Assembly: GCF_003111665.1 (NCBI RefSeq)
Contig: NZ_CP022188.1
Coordinates: forward strand, 620,001-684,000
Length of the DNA stretch: 64,000 bases
Reading direction: 5' to 3'
DNA from: Parazoarcus communis
GTDB taxonomy: Bacteria; Pseudomonadota; Gammaproteobacteria; Burkholderiales; Rhodocyclaceae
Numbering within the stretch: position 1 is the first letter of the stretch; every line of letters begins with the position of its first letter. Below, piece after piece: positions 1 through 12,679 of this stretch. The translations under genes were made by a program, and so were the position numbers. The notes below the pieces were generated by a model. That model ran no database searches and was not told where the DNA came from. It saw only the letters and a program-made list of their open reading frames with translations.

Positions 1-355
1 GCTTCATGATGTACGAGTTGGCACCCAGTTCATACGCCGTCTTGATGTCGCGATCCTCGTCCGAGGTCGTCAGCACCACGACGGGCATTCCGCACGCAGC
101 CTTGCACGCCTTGAACTGGCGCAATACCTCGAGACCGCTGACCTTGGGCAAGTTCAGGTCGAGCAGAACGACGAGCGGAAGCGGCTCGCCCGCCTCCCAC
201 CCCGGCAGGAGATCGAGCGCTTCCTGTCCGTCGCGTGCAACCTGAATGGGGTTGAGGAGGTGACGGCGCTTGAAGGCGCGCAGCGTGAGATCAAGATCGG
301 CCGGGTTGTCCTCGATCAGAAGAATCGGCCTCGTGCTCGGCAGCGGATCGTTCAT
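1..355 (-). CDS. Response regulator receiver protein (partial, 3' end outside window)
   Basis: The first 118 residues of a single-domain CheY-like response regulator of the Rcp1 type; the gene runs off the left edge. The acidic pair E15-D16 (LLIEDNP), the phospho-acceptor D66 (VVLLDLNLP) and the LTTSD switch region are all visible, and the last readable residues GANSYIMK carry the conserved lysine. Its ATG at 355-353 overlaps the TGA of the histidine kinase (ATGA), so translation is probably coupled and the kinase is its likely partner. An output domain cannot be excluded because the end is missing, but receivers of this subtype usually stand alone. Confidence 0.9.
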   Translation of the reverse strand, partial: MNDPLPSTRPILLIEDNPADLDLTLRAFKRRHLLNPIQVARDGQEALDLLPGWEAGEPLPLVVLLDLNLPKVSGLEVLRQFKACKAACGMPVVVLTTSDEDRDIKTAYELGANSYIMK

Positions 356-2586
356 CGTGGCAACTCGAGATGGAAGCTTGCGCCCTCTCCAGGCGCGCTC
401 TCGGCCCACACCCGTCCGCCCATGCGCTGCATCGCCTTCCGCACGATCGCCAGGCCGACGCCGGTGCCGGAATAATCTTCCGCGCGCTGAAGCCGCTGAA
501 AAATATCGAAAATGCGATCGTGGAATTTCATGTCGAATCCTATGCCGTTGTCGCGTACGAACAGGTGGCACCAATCGCCCTCCGCGCGCGCAACGATACG
601 AATCTTCGCTGGTCGTGCCTGACGCGAATACTTGAGTGCATTGCCCACCAGATTGCGCAGAACCTGCGCCAGACCGTCAGGGTCCACTTCTACGGAAATG
701 TCAGAAACATCAACATCGATATGCACCTGGTTTTCGTCGATCTCCGCTGCATGTTCCGCGAGTATGCCACGCAGAACAGTGGCAAGGTTGACGCTGGTGC
801 GCTGCAGACTGCGTCGCTCCATCCGCGAATAGGCGAGCAGATCGTCGATCAGCCGGGCCATCTGCTTGACGCCGGCGCGGATATTTCCGATGAAGAGCCG
901 CCCTTCCTCGTCCAGACGATCCACATGGTCCTCGAGCAACAGGTGGCTGTAGCCGTCGATCCCCCGCAACGGCGCCTTGAGATCATGCGCAACCGAATAG
1001 GCAAAGGTTTCAAGCTCGTCGTTGAGTGCGGCAAGTTCGTTCGTACGCTGTTCGACGCGCAACTCCAGATCGGCATTCAGTTGCCGGATCCGCGCTTCCG
1101 CAGTCTTGCGCTCGGTCACGTCCAGCAGGGTTCCGATGACGACCGTTCCTTCCTCATGAGGGATGCCGATCCCGTAGACCTCTGCCAGAAACTCCGAGCC
1201 GTCGTGCCGCTTCGCGCGCAGCACATAGTGCGCCCGGTCGGTATTGCCCGCCTCCCTGAGTCGCAACTGCCCCTCAACCAGAGGCAGATCAGCCGTCTGC
1301 ACCAGCGCGCTGACCGGCACGCCCACAATGCTCTCCGTGGTGTAACCGAACCATTCGGCAAGCTGCGGATTGCCGTATAGCATCCGCCCATCGTGGATCA
1401 GAAAAACTCCCACCAGTGCATGTTCGACCAGACTGCGAAAGCGCTCTTCACTCGCCGCCACGGCAGCAGACGCGGTCTTCTCCTGCTGGAGATCGTAGCA
1501 ACTGCCGATAAAACCCAGAAAGACCCCGTCAGTGCCGAACAAGGGCTCACCGTGGTCCGAGAGCCAGTGATAGCCCCCATCATGAAAGCGCAGCCGATAC
1601 TCGGTCACAAAGGCCTCCCGCCTAGCCATGGCATCGGAATACACCTGCCGACAGCCTGCGACATCGTCGGGATGCACCCCTTGAAACCAGCCTTCGCCAA
1701 GCTCCTGGACGACTTCCCGACCGGTAAACGCCTGCCACGCGCGATTGACGTAATTTCGGCGGCCGTCCGCCCCTGCCCGCCAGGTGGGGTTGGGCATGCA
1801 TTCAAGCAGGCGGACGTGGAAGTCGCGGGAATCGAGCACCTCGCGCATGAGGTCGGCCAGCGCCGTATCCAGTTGTCCCAGTTCATCCGCTCCCGAGACC
1901 GGCTCGGGCAAGGTTCCGCCACGCGCCTGCGACCGGGCATACACCAACAGGCGCTCAATGCGGTTGGTCAGCAGCACGCTGACCATGACCCAGATGGCCC
2001 CCGACAACAGCAGGATGGGGAGCAACACGATCACGCTCTGCCCTGCTGCGTGATACAAGGCCGCGCGCAGGTGGGGGGCGGTATCGATCAACAGGCTCAC
2101 GTATGCGGTCTGGCGTGCCCTGATCCCGCCGGCGGGAGACGGCAACCGGACCGGAAACACGCCCCACATCTGCTGCGCATCGCGGTCATCCAGGATCTGC
2201 GCACCGAGCGTGCTGCGTGCAGTCTCGACAAGTCCGTCCGGCGCTGCCTTGAAGCCGAACCGGGCAAGATCCTGATCGCGCATGCCCGGATGGCTTCCGG
2301 ACAGCACGCGCCCCGTGCCGCCGACCAGCGCCGCATAGGTGAGGTTTGGAAGCGTGATCTGCTGCGCCAGAAGGTGATCGACAAAGCCATCGTCCCCCTC
2401 GCGCATCGCCGCTTCAAGGTTCGCTGCCAGCGTCACCCCGGTATGGCGTACGAGCGCCTCAAGCTGCGAGCGCGCCTCATCCGAATGCGTCTGGACGATG
2501 AAGGAGAACTGGGCGAGCGCCACCAACAGACCGAAGAAGAGCAGGATGAACAGCAGCAGGTGACGCAACGGCCGTTGCGATGCCAT
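352..2586 (-). CDS. Membrane PAS-domain sensor histidine kinase (744 aa)
   Basis: A hybrid-free sensor kinase. Transmembrane helix 1 lies at about residues 8-30, a periplasmic sensor region at 31-182, helix 2 at about 184-207, then a HAMP-like linker. Two PAS/PAC modules follow (about 255-370 and 385-495), a coiled-coil linker, HisKA with H534 in SVAHDLKAPLRG, and an ATPase domain with N-box residues near N645/N649 and the DNGIGF motif near 679-684. The HDLKAPLR signature resembles phytochrome-type kinases that pair with Rcp1-like receivers, which fits the downstream gene. It starts one base after the stop of the solute-binding gene and overlaps the receiver gene by ATGA, so the three genes form one operon. 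The ligand is unknown. Confidence 0.9.
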   Translation of the reverse strand: MASQRPLRHLLLFILLFFGLLVALAQFSFIVQTHSDEARSQLEALVRHTGVTLAANLEAAMREGDDGFVDHLLAQQITLPNLTYAALVGGTGRVLSGSHPGMRDQDLARFGFKAAPDGLVETARSTLGAQILDDRDAQQMWGVFPVRLPSPAGGIRARQTAYVSLLIDTAPHLRAALYHAAGQSVIVLLPILLLSGAIWVMVSVLLTNRIERLLVYARSQARGGTLPEPVSGADELGQLDTALADLMREVLDSRDFHVRLLECMPNPTWRAGADGRRNYVNRAWQAFTGREVVQELGEGWFQGVHPDDVAGCRQVYSDAMARREAFVTEYRLRFHDGGYHWLSDHGEPLFGTDGVFLGFIGSCYDLQQEKTASAAVAASEERFRSLVEHALVGVFLIHDGRMLYGNPQLAEWFGYTTESIVGVPVSALVQTADLPLVEGQLRLREAGNTDRAHYVLRAKRHDGSEFLAEVYGIGIPHEEGTVVIGTLLDVTERKTAEARIRQLNADLELRVEQRTNELAALNDELETFAYSVAHDLKAPLRGIDGYSHLLLEDHVDRLDEEGRLFIGNIRAGVKQMARLIDDLLAYSRMERRSLQRTSVNLATVLRGILAEHAAEIDENQVHIDVDVSDISVEVDPDGLAQVLRNLVGNALKYSRQARPAKIRIVARAEGDWCHLFVRDNGIGFDMKFHDRIFDIFQRLQRAEDYSGTGVGLAIVRKAMQRMGGRVWAESAPGEGASFHLELPR

Positions 2587-2587
2587 G

Positions 2588-3550
2588 TCAGACGGCCTCG
2601 ACCAGGTCTGCGACCAGCATGCCCTTGAGCACGAGCTCCCCCTCGAGCAGGCCGAGGGACTTCATTCTGCTGCTCATTGTCACGAGCACCTGCGCCAGCC
2701 CCGCGTCGGCACCGCCAAGCAAGCGGCGATTCTCCTCGGGACCAGGGAGCTGGATCAGCCCGAGCGCCGCCCGCAGCGCCACCTCGTCCAGAGACAGTCT
2801 TGCGCCGAGTCGCTCGGCAGCAGCAGCCGGGTCGGCAAGGAGCGCCAGTCGTGCCTCGAAATGCGCAGACACGGCTGCCTGCAGATCGGCGCGGCGCGTT
2901 CGCAGCACGTCTTCGCGCACAACCAGAACATCGACGATTTCGCCGGGAATTTCACGCGATGAGAACAGCTCGCTAGCGCCTGCTTCCAACAGGCGGGAAC
3001 GGACCGGTTCGAAGGTCACCAGGGCATCGACCTGCCCTGACGCAAAAGCCGACTCGTGCCGGTCAAGCGGCATCGAAACGATCTCGACACTGTGCAGCGG
3101 CAAACTGACGCGCTCCAGCGCCCGACCAATCAGATAGGCGCCCAGCGCCTCGGTTTCGACCCCGACCCGACGCCCCTCGAGTTGATCAAGCGCCGAAATC
3201 CCGGGACGCCCCACGATGACGTCAGCGCCATCGGAAACGTCGAAAACCAGCACGATGCGCAAGGGCTGCCGGCTTGCAGCCAGCGCAAGCGCCTCGTCCA
3301 GCGTGAGTCCTGCTGCATCGATCGTTCCGTTGCGGAAAGCCGAGAGCACCATCGAAGAGTTCGGAAAATCAAGTACGCGCAGGCGCTCCGGGCTGATCAG
3401 ACCGCTTGCTTCGGCCAGTCTCAGGGGCGCATAACCAGGCCACGCATTGGCACCGAAGCGCAGCGGCTCAGTCGGGGGGGAGCAGGCCGTCAAGACCTTG
3501 CCCGCGCCCGCACACACCAGCAGCGACTGAAGGAACCGACGTCGGATCAT
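2588..3550 (-). CDS. SsuA/THI5-like ABC substrate-binding lipoprotein
   Basis: A periplasmic binding protein of the nitrate/sulfonate/taurine/thiamine-precursor (NMT1/SsuA) fold, about 320 residues. I chose the ATG at 3550, preceded by a G-rich stretch (GGGGTGGGG), over the ATG at 3568. The protein then opens MIRRRFLQSLL, a twin-arginine-like motif, and has a lipobox LTAC with C23, so a Tat-exported lipoprotein is plausible. No ABC permease or ATPase is adjacent; instead the next gene, one base away, is a histidine kinase. It may therefore present a ligand to the kinase rather than feed a transporter (inference). The substrate cannot be read from sequence. Confidence 0.75.
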   Translation of the reverse strand: MIRRRFLQSLLVCAGAGKVLTACSPPTEPLRFGANAWPGYAPLRLAEASGLISPERLRVLDFPNSSMVLSAFRNGTIDAAGLTLDEALALAASRQPLRIVLVFDVSDGADVIVGRPGISALDQLEGRRVGVETEALGAYLIGRALERVSLPLHSVEIVSMPLDRHESAFASGQVDALVTFEPVRSRLLEAGASELFSSREIPGEIVDVLVVREDVLRTRRADLQAAVSAHFEARLALLADPAAAAERLGARLSLDEVALRAALGLIQLPGPEENRRLLGGADAGLAQVLVTMSSRMKSLGLLEGELVLKGMLVADLVEAV

Positions 3551-3618
3551 CCCCACCCCATACTGCATTGCGCCGGGGGCGCGCCCTGGCGCCCCGTCCC
3601 TGAACGCTCAGACCCGTT

Positions 3619-4101
3619 TCAGAAGGGAATGTCGTCGTCAAAGTCCCCGAACCCGCCTTTTGCCGGCTTGGCAGCGGGTGCCGGTGCGGGCTGACGGCTG
3701 GGTGCGGCTGCAGGCGCATCGTATCCGCCGCTGTCGCCGCCACGCACCGGCGCCTCGCCAGCGCCTTCACGGCGACCGAGCATCTTCATCTCGTCACCAC
3801 GGATTTCGGTGGTGTAACGATCCTGACCTTCCTTGTCCTGCCACTTGCGCGTCTGCAGCCGACCTTCCACATAGATCTGACTGCCCTTGCGCAGGTACTG
3901 CGCAGCCACTTCGGCCACGCGCCCAAAGAACACGACGCGATGCCACTCGGTGGCTTCACGACGCTCACCCGACGCCTTGTCCTTCCAGGTCTCGGTGGTC
4001 GCCACGGTCAGGTTGGTGATCGCGTCGCCGCTGGGTGCATAACGGGTCTCCGGGTCCTTGCCCAGGTTTCCGATCAGAATGACTTTATTCAGGGATGCCA
4101 T
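3619..4101 (-). CDS. ssb: Single-stranded DNA-binding protein
   Basis: SSB of 160 residues binds single-stranded DNA in replication, repair and recombination. The N-terminal OB fold (about 1-110, starting [18 protein letters not shown]) is followed by a Gly/Pro/Ala-rich linker and the acidic tip DFDDDIPF, which recruits partner proteins. It lies 23 bp behind the MFS transporter gene and is probably cotranscribed with it. The uvrA / MFS / ssb order recalls the divergent uvrA-ssb pair of other proteobacteria with a transporter inserted. Confidence 0.98.
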   Translation of the reverse strand: MASLNKVILIGNLGKDPETRYAPSGDAITNLTVATTETWKDKASGERREATEWHRVVFFGRVAEVAAQYLRKGSQIYVEGRLQTRKWQDKEGQDRYTTEIRGDEMKMLGRREGAGEAPVRGGDSGGYDAPAAAPSRQPAPAPAAKPAKGGFGDFDDDIPF

Positions 4102-4124
4102 CCCGTTCTCCTATGAGTAGTGTG

Positions 4125-5333
4125 TCAACCCCGGGCCGGCGAGGGAACCGCGCGGACCGGAGGGGGGGTCATGCTTAGCGAAACCGCCAGCCAGATCAGG
4201 GCGAGCACGCCACACGCGAGGCTGACGCCGCCCGCACCCAGGCGCTGCCCCAGCCATCCGCCGAACAGACCGCCGGCAAACAGCCCGATGGACTGCAAGG
4301 TGTTGTAGACGCCAAGCGCAGTGCCTTTCGCGGCAGGCGGCGCGATACGTGAAATCCACGACGGCTGGGTCGCCTCGAGGACGTTGAAAGCCACAAAGAA
4401 CAGCGTCAGCCAGAACGCAATCGAGAGCAGGCCATCGCTCCAGAAATACAGTCCGAACTGAACGATTGCAAGCAAAAGCACGGCGCCGTTGAAGACCGGC
4501 TTGAGCCTGTTGTGACGCTCGGCAATGATGATCGCCGGCACCATCACGACGAAGGAGAGCAGCACGGCCGGCAGATAGACCTTCCAGTGCTCTGCAAGCG
4601 CCAGGCCACCGTGTGCCACCAACGCCGCCGGGACCATGACCCACATCGTGGTCTGAATAAGGTGCAGCGCGAATACGCCGAAATTCAGTCGCATCAACTG
4701 CCCGTCGCGCAGGATGTCCATGAAGCTGCCTGCATTGGCGCGCGGTACCGGTGGCGCCGCCGGCACCACCCAGACCACGACGCCCATGGCGACGAACGCA
4801 AGCACGGCCGTCAGCCAGAAGATACCGCTCATGCCGATCACCGAATACAGCAGCGGTGCGGCAACCATCGAGGCCGCAAAAACCAGCCCGATGCTCGACC
4901 CGATCATTGCCATCACCTTGGTGCGGTGCTGATCCCGGGTAAGGTCGGCAGCAAGGGCGGTGACTGCCGCCGAAATCGCGCCAGCCCCCTGCAGCACCCG
5001 CCCGACGATGACCATGTAGATATCGCCCGCCATGGCTGCGATCGCGCTGCCGAGCACGAACAACACCAAGCCGAACAGGATCACCGGCTTGCGACCAAAC
5101 CGGTCCGAAGCCGCGCCAAAGGCAATCTGCAGCAGCGCCTGCGTCGCGCCGTAGGCACCAATCGCCAGCCCCACCAGGGTGAGGTTGTCGCCGCCGGGGA
5201 TCGTGCGTGCGTGTACCGCGAACACGGGCAGAATCAGGAATAGCCCCAGCATGCGCAGCGCAAAGATGGACGCGAGGCTGATCCCGGCTCGACGCTCGGC
5301 GGGCGTCATCGGATCACGTAGGGGTTGAGACAT
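4125..5333 (-). CDS. MFS transporter (YajR-like drug/metabolite efflux)
   Basis: A 402-residue major facilitator protein with about 12 hydrophobic segments. It has the motif-A signature GAASDRFGRKPVI in the loop between helices 2 and 3, and GRVLQGAGAISAAV in helix 5, typical of proton-driven drug antiporters. It resembles YajR, but it ends soon after helix 12 and lacks YajR's extra C-terminal domain. It is divergent from uvrA across a 92-bp gap and lies upstream of ssb in the same direction. The substrate is unknown. Confidence 0.85.
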   Translation of the reverse strand: MSQPLRDPMTPAERRAGISLASIFALRMLGLFLILPVFAVHARTIPGGDNLTLVGLAIGAYGATQALLQIAFGAASDRFGRKPVILFGLVLFVLGSAIAAMAGDIYMVIVGRVLQGAGAISAAVTALAADLTRDQHRTKVMAMIGSSIGLVFAASMVAAPLLYSVIGMSGIFWLTAVLAFVAMGVVVWVVPAAPPVPRANAGSFMDILRDGQLMRLNFGVFALHLIQTTMWVMVPAALVAHGGLALAEHWKVYLPAVLLSFVVMVPAIIIAERHNRLKPVFNGAVLLLAIVQFGLYFWSDGLLSIAFWLTLFFVAFNVLEATQPSWISRIAPPAAKGTALGVYNTLQSIGLFAGGLFGGWLGQRLGAGGVSLACGVLALIWLAVSLSMTPPPVRAVPSPARG

Positions 5334-5367
5334 GCTGGACGCGGCGAAAAAGAAGGTGATTCTAACA

Positions 5368-5396
5368 TTGGCCCGGAGCGGCTTCTCTCTTATAGT
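5368..5396 (+). promoter_or_regulatory. Putative sigma-70 promoter of uvrA
   Basis: TTGGCC (5368-5373), a 17-bp spacer, then TATAGT (5391-5396), giving an expected start near 5402 and a leader of about 24 nt before the uvrA ATG. I looked for a LexA box (CTGT-N8-ACAG) in the 92-bp divergent gap and saw none. Confidence 0.6.
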
Positions 5397-5425
5397 TTTG
5401 TGTTCCCCCTCGCGCAGCCACGCTC

Positions 5426-8248
<2,823 letters not shown>

Positions 8249-8350
8249 GACGTTCGACACCTGCGCTTACATTCACGCGCCTTCCGGCGCTTGCGATGCC
8301 ACCTTAGTCGTATAAGGATAGCGCTGTTATCAACATGACCGGGACACACC

Positions 8351-8650
8351 ATGACCGAACCGGACAGCACCGCCAGAACACAATACGCGCAGCGTGTTGA
8401 GCGGCGTATCCGCTTTCTCCAGACTTTGAAGGACGCCGGACTTGGCCTCTACCTGCCGGCAGACGAACAGGCACGACAGCACAGTTTCGATCAACTCGCG
8501 CGCATGACCGCACGGCAGCGCGAACTGCCGCAACTCAGCGCGGACGACCTCTCGAAGGCTGCGGAGGCCTTTCGCACCCACATCGACGCCATGCAGGGCG
8601 TACTGCCTCACGACGTCCAATACAAGAACCGCATCCGACGCAACTGGTAA
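8351..8650 (+). CDS. Conserved-looking hypothetical protein (99 aa)
   Basis: A 99-residue soluble, mostly helical, charged protein beginning MTEPDSTARTQYAQRVERR. It has no signal peptide, membrane segment or motif I recognise. It lies 102 bp after uvrA in the same orientation and ends 15 bp before the convergent galE stop. A TTGCGA (8291-8296) with an A/T-rich element near 8311-8319 could be its promoter. Codon use matches its neighbours, so it is probably a real gene. Confidence 0.65.
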   Translation: MTEPDSTARTQYAQRVERRIRFLQTLKDAGLGLYLPADEQARQHSFDQLARMTARQRELPQLSADDLSKAAEAFRTHIDAMQGVLPHDVQYKNRIRRNW

Positions 8651-8665
8651 GCTTTCAAAACGCGA

Positions 8666-9688
8666 TCAGGTTTCGCGGTAACCGTCAGGGTTACCCTGCT
8701 GCCAGCGCCAGGCGTCCTCGCACATCGTATCGAGGTCCCGCTCCGCCCGCCAACCGAGAACCTGCTCGGCAAGAGCAGGGTCGGCCCAGCACTCCGCCAC
8801 GTCGCCATCCCGGCGCGGAACGATACGGAACGGTACAGGGCAGCCAGATGCCTTCTCGAACGCAAGAACGACCTCGAGCACACTGTAGCCTCGACCGGTG
8901 CCGAGATTGATCGCTGACAACGAGGGCAAGGAATCGAATCGTTCGACAGCACTGACATGTCCGCGCGCGAGATCCACCACGTGGATATAGTCCCGAACGC
9001 CCGTACCGTCGCGCGTGGGATAGTCGTTACCAAACACCTGCAACTCACCGAGCTTTCCAACCGCGACCTGGCTGACATACGGCATCAGATTATTCGGGAT
9101 ACCACTCGGGTCCTCACCAATCTGCCCGCTCTCATCGGCGCCAACGGGATTGAAGTAGCGCAGCAGCACCACCTTCCAGTTCGGATCGGCCGCTGCAAGG
9201 TCGCTCAGGATCTGTTCGCTCATCAGCTTGGTACGGCCATAAGGGTTCGTCGCAGCCGTGGGGAAGGACTCAGTGATCGGTACCGTGACCGGATCACCAT
9301 ATACCGTCGCAGAAGAACTGAAGACGATGCGCTTGACGCCGAACTCACCCATCACTTCGAGCAGCGAAAACAGACCGCCCAGGTTGTTGTCGTAATAGGC
9401 GAGCGGGATCCGCACCGACTCACCTACAGCCTTCTTGGCCGCGAAATGAATGACCGCCGTGACGGAGTGTGCCGTGAATACCGCCCTGAGCGCATCACGA
9501 TCGCGAACGTCCGCCTCGACAATCGCCCGAAACGTCCTGCCGGCAAGCGCTTCGACACGCGTCAAGGCCAGCGGTGACGAGTTCGAGAAGTCGTCGACCA
9601 CCACCACCTCATGCCCACCCTTGAGCAAGGCCACGCAGGTGTGCGAACCGATATAGCCCGCTCCGCCCGTCACAAGAATCACGCTCAT
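8666..9688 (-). CDS. galE: UDP-glucose 4-epimerase
   Basis: GalE interconverts UDP-glucose and UDP-galactose and supplies sugar nucleotides for envelope polysaccharides. It is an extended SDR enzyme with the NAD-binding motif VTGGAGYIGSHT at the N-terminus, FSSSATVYG, and the catalytic YGRTK (YxxxK). I chose the ATG at 9688 (MSVILVTGG, 340 residues) because GGAGG lies about six bases ahead of it; the in-frame ATGs upstream would sit on or before that ribosome site. It is convergent with the hypothetical gene and separated from rplQ by a terminator. Confidence 0.95.
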   Translation of the reverse strand: MSVILVTGGAGYIGSHTCVALLKGGHEVVVVDDFSNSSPLALTRVEALAGRTFRAIVEADVRDRDALRAVFTAHSVTAVIHFAAKKAVGESVRIPLAYYDNNLGGLFSLLEVMGEFGVKRIVFSSSATVYGDPVTVPITESFPTAATNPYGRTKLMSEQILSDLAAADPNWKVVLLRYFNPVGADESGQIGEDPSGIPNNLMPYVSQVAVGKLGELQVFGNDYPTRDGTGVRDYIHVVDLARGHVSAVERFDSLPSLSAINLGTGRGYSVLEVVLAFEKASGCPVPFRIVPRRDGDVAECWADPALAEQVLGWRAERDLDTMCEDAWRWQQGNPDGYRET

Positions 9689-9718
9689 CCGCATCCTCCA
9701 CACCGCAAGTAAGAGACG

Positions 9719-9750
9719 AAAAAAAAGGCCGGGTATCCCCGACCTTTTTA
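9719..9750 (-). terminator. Rho-independent terminator of the ribosomal cluster
   Basis: On the minus strand AAGGTCGGG, a 4-base loop GATA, then CCCGGCCTT and a long T run, just past the rplQ stop at 9779. This ends the alpha operon and insulates galE. Confidence 0.9.
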
Positions 9751-9778
9751 TACCAAGCGAATCTTACAAAGATCCAGC

Positions 9779-10177
9779 TTAGGCAGCAACAGCTTCTTCT
9801 TCGACCACGACATCCGTTTCCGGACGATCGAGCAGTTCAACGAAAGCCATCGGTGCGTTGTCGCCATCACGGAAACCGCACTTCAGGATGCGAAGGTAAC
9901 CGCCGTTACGCGATGCGTAACGCGGACCCAGCGCGTCGAACAGCTTGACGACCATTTCGCGGTCGCGCAGACGATCGAATGCCAGACGACGATTTGCCAG
10001 GCTCGGCTTCTTGCCCAGCGTGATCATCGGCTCGACGACCCGACGCAGTTCCTTTGCCTTCGGGAGCGTCGTCTTGATTACTTCATGGCGCAGCAGAGCG
10101 TTAGCCATGTTACGGAACATCGCCTGACGATGGCTGCTGGTCCGGTTCAGCTTGCGAAGACCATTACGGTGACGCAT
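9779..10177 (-). CDS. rplQ: 50S ribosomal protein L17
   Basis: L17, 132 residues, a large-subunit protein near the exit tunnel. The opening [18 protein letters not shown] is the family signature. The C-terminus ends in an acidic/alanine tail ([11 protein letters not shown]), common in betaproteobacteria. It is the last gene of the alpha operon, 27 bp after rpoA and followed by a clear terminator. Confidence 0.99.
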   Translation of the reverse strand: MRHRNGLRKLNRTSSHRQAMFRNMANALLRHEVIKTTLPKAKELRRVVEPMITLGKKPSLANRRLAFDRLRDREMVVKLFDALGPRYASRNGGYLRILKCGFRDGDNAPMAFVELLDRPETDVVVEEEAVAA

Positions 10178-10204
10178 ATTAATTCCTCACTTCACTGATA
10201 CCGA

Positions 10205-11185
10205 TTAACCGAGCTTCTCGAGCCCAGCCGGCGGCCAGTTTTCCAGTTTCATCCCCAGGGTCAGCCCACGAGTGGCCAACACTTCCTTGATCTCATTCAG
10301 CGACTTACGGCCGAGGTTCGGCGTCTTGAGCAACTCAGTTTCGGTACGCTGGATCAGATCACCGATGTAGTAGATGTTCTCAGCCTTGAGACAATTGGCC
10401 GAACGCACCGTCAACTCGAGATCATCAACCGGGCGCAACAACACCGGGTCAATCGTCACTTCAGGCTTCACGACATCGGTAACCGGCGTGCCTTCGAGGT
10501 CGGCAAACACCGACAGTTGATCCATCAGCACGCGAGCCGCATAGCGAATCGCCTCTTCCGGATCAACAGCACCGTTGGTCTCGATATCGATAACCAGTCT
10601 GTCCAGATCGGTACGCTGTTCCACACGAGCACTTTCAACCAGGTAGCTCACGCGACGAACAGGACTGAAGGATGCATCGAGAACGATGCGTCCGATGGTC
10701 TTGCTCTCGCCATTTGCCGGCCGGCTGTTGCCCGGAACATAACCGCGACCTTCCTCGATCTTGATCTGCATATCGAGGTTGCCACCGGGTGCCAGATGCG
10801 CAATCACATGCCCCGGGTTGATGATATCGACGTCATGTCCGGTTTCGATATCGGCGGCAGTCACCAGGCCTTCACCCGATTTCACGAGACGAAGCGTCGT
10901 CTCGCTGCGGTTGTGGAGCTTGAACACCACACCTTTCAGGTTAAGCAGGAGATCGACGATATCTTCACGCATGCCATCCAGCGTCGAATATTCGTGCAGG
11001 ACGCCTTCGATCGTCACTTCCGTCGCTGCATGCCCCGGCAGCGAGGAAAGGAGGATGCGCCGCAGCGCATTCCCCAGGGTATGGCCAAACCCGCGCTCGA
11101 ACGGTTCCATCGTCACCCGCGCCTGTACAGGCGAGATGCTCTGGACGTCGATGATGCGCGGTTTCAGCAGTGCATTGCTTTGCAT
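10205..11185 (-). CDS. rpoA: RNA polymerase subunit alpha
   Basis: Alpha, 326 residues from the chosen ATG at 11185 ([15 protein letters not shown]). GAGGA lies about seven bases ahead of it, better than for the ATG six bases upstream. The N-terminal domain (about 1-230) dimerises and assembles beta and beta'. The C-terminal domain (about 245-320) contacts UP-element DNA and activators; [17 protein letters not shown] and [13 protein letters not shown] are the helix-hairpin-helix DNA-binding part. Position between rpsD and rplQ is standard. Confidence 0.99.
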   Translation of the reverse strand: MQSNALLKPRIIDVQSISPVQARVTMEPFERGFGHTLGNALRRILLSSLPGHAATEVTIEGVLHEYSTLDGMREDIVDLLLNLKGVVFKLHNRSETTLRLVKSGEGLVTAADIETGHDVDIINPGHVIAHLAPGGNLDMQIKIEEGRGYVPGNSRPANGESKTIGRIVLDASFSPVRRVSYLVESARVEQRTDLDRLVIDIETNGAVDPEEAIRYAARVLMDQLSVFADLEGTPVTDVVKPEVTIDPVLLRPVDDLELTVRSANCLKAENIYYIGDLIQRTETELLKTPNLGRKSLNEIKEVLATRGLTLGMKLENWPPAGLEKLG

Positions 11186-11220
11186 CAACATTTCCTCGGA
11201 ACTAGAAGCTCGACTCCCAA

Positions 11221-11850
11221 TTAACGGGAGTACAGTTCCACAACCAGACCTTCGTTGATTGTGGGCGGCAGTTCGCTACGCTGCGGGTAGGCCTTGAAGA
11301 CACCCTTACCAGCCTTGGCATCCATCTCGATCCACTCGGGAAAGCCACGCGACTCAGCTGCTTCAAGCGCAGCCTTGACACGCAGATGACCACGAACGCG
11401 CTCAACGAGTTCGACCACGTCGCCCGGCTTGACCAGGTACGACGGGATGTTCACACGCTTGCCATTCACGAGGACGCCGTTGTGACGAACAACCTGGCGC
11501 GATTCGGCACGCGAACCACCGAAGCCCATGCGATAGGCGACGGAGTCGAGACGACCTTCGAGCAGTTGCAGCAGGTTTTCACCCGTCTGACCGCGACGAC
11601 GATCGGCTTCGGAATAAACACGGCGGAACTGCGCTTCAAGCACGCCGTAGAGACGACGGATCTTCTGCTTTTCGCGAAGTTGCACGCCATAGCCGGAAAG
11701 ACGCTGACCGGAACGCTGACCATGCTGGCCGGGCGCATAGGCACGGCGCTCGATGGCGCATTTATCGGTGAAGCACTTCTCAGCCTTCAGGAACAGTTTT
11801 TCACCCTCGCGACGGCACTGACGGCACTTCGGGTCGAGATTACGAGCCAC
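11221..11850 (-). CDS. rpsD: 30S ribosomal protein S4
   Basis: S4, 209 residues, a primary 16S rRNA binder; in enterobacteria it also represses the alpha operon. The GTG start at 11850 reads [20 protein letters not shown], and a GGAGT site lies just upstream. The S4 RNA-binding domain is at about 99-160 ([20 protein letters not shown]). The N-terminal C9/C12 pair with later cysteines suggests a zinc-type N-terminus. Confidence 0.99.
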   Translation of the reverse strand: MARNLDPKCRQCRREGEKLFLKAEKCFTDKCAIERRAYAPGQHGQRSGQRLSGYGVQLREKQKIRRLYGVLEAQFRRVYSEADRRRGQTGENLLQLLEGRLDSVAYRMGFGGSRAESRQVVRHNGVLVNGKRVNIPSYLVKPGDVVELVERVRGHLRVKAALEAAESRGFPEWIEMDAKAGKGVFKAYPQRSELPPTINEGLVVELYSR

Positions 11851-11861
11851 GTTTCAACTCC

Positions 11862-12251
11862 TTAGATACGGCGCTTTTTGGGCGGACGGCAGCCGTTATG
11901 CGGGATCGGCGTGATGTCGGTAATGCTGGAGATCTTGATCCCCAGTGCATTCAACGCACGAACCGCTGACTCACGCCCCGGGCCAGGGCCCTTGATGCGC
12001 ACTTCAAGATTCTTGATGCCGCATTCCAGCGCCACTTTGCCGGCCGCTTCGCCTGCGACCTGAGCAGCAAACGGCGTGCTCTTGCGCGAACCCTTGAAGC
12101 CAGCGCCGCCGGAGGTTGCCCACGAAAGAGCATTGCCTTGACGGTCGGTGATCGTAATGATCGTGTTGTTGAAGCTCGCGTGAACGTGCACGATACCTTC
12201 AGCGACGTTCTTCTTGATCTTCTTACGGACCTTTGTTGCAGTCTTAGCCAT
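11862..12251 (-). CDS. rpsK: 30S ribosomal protein S11
   Basis: S11, 129 residues, forms part of the platform and the mRNA exit site. Family motifs [17 protein letters not shown] and [14 protein letters not shown] are intact, and the tail [13 protein letters not shown] is the usual C-terminus. It sits 12 bp after rpsM and 11 bp before rpsD. Confidence 0.99.
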   Translation of the reverse strand: MAKTATKVRKKIKKNVAEGIVHVHASFNNTIITITDRQGNALSWATSGGAGFKGSRKSTPFAAQVAGEAAGKVALECGIKNLEVRIKGPGPGRESAVRALNALGIKISSITDITPIPHNGCRPPKKRRI

Positions 12252-12263
12252 AATTAAATCCTA

Positions 12264-12626
12264 TCACTTCTTGCCAGCGATCGACTTGCGCGGGCCCTTG
12301 CGGGTACGAGCATTGGTCTTGGTGCGCTGACCGCGACACGGCAAACCACGACGGTGACGGACACCACGGTAGCAACCCAGGTCCATCAGACGCTTGATGT
12401 TCATGGTGACTTCGCGACGCAGGTCGCCTTCTACCACAAACCGAGCCACTTCATCGCGCAGCTTCTCCATGTCCGACTCGGTAAGGTCTTTGACCTTAAC
12501 GTTGCGGGCAATAGCAGCAGCATCGCAAATCTTCTGAGCACGCGAACGGCCGATCCCATAGACAGCGGTCAGCGCGATCTCGGCATGCTTGTGGTTGGGA
12601 ATGTTTACCCCAGCAATACGGGCCAT
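12264..12626 (-). CDS. rpsM: 30S ribosomal protein S13
   Basis: S13, 120 residues, lies in the head of the small subunit and contacts the P-site tRNA and bridge B1. [20 protein letters not shown] and the C-terminal [17 protein letters not shown] tail are diagnostic. It follows rpmJ in the alpha-operon order. Confidence 0.99.
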   Translation of the reverse strand: MARIAGVNIPNHKHAEIALTAVYGIGRSRAQKICDAAAIARNVKVKDLTESDMEKLRDEVARFVVEGDLRREVTMNIKRLMDLGCYRGVRHRRGLPCRGQRTKTNARTRKGPRKSIAGKK

Positions 12627-12679
12627 TCGTTTACCCCAAAACGCTAAACATTAAATTTTAATACCTAGGACTGACAAGA

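Noticed and set aside
3569..3618. GC-rich dyad after ssb as terminator
   Set aside because: GGGGCGC/GCGCCCC can pair but no T run follows on the minus strand.
5334..5425. Possible LexA box between the MFS gene and uvrA
   Set aside because: No CTGT-N8-ACAG pattern could be found in the 92 bp.
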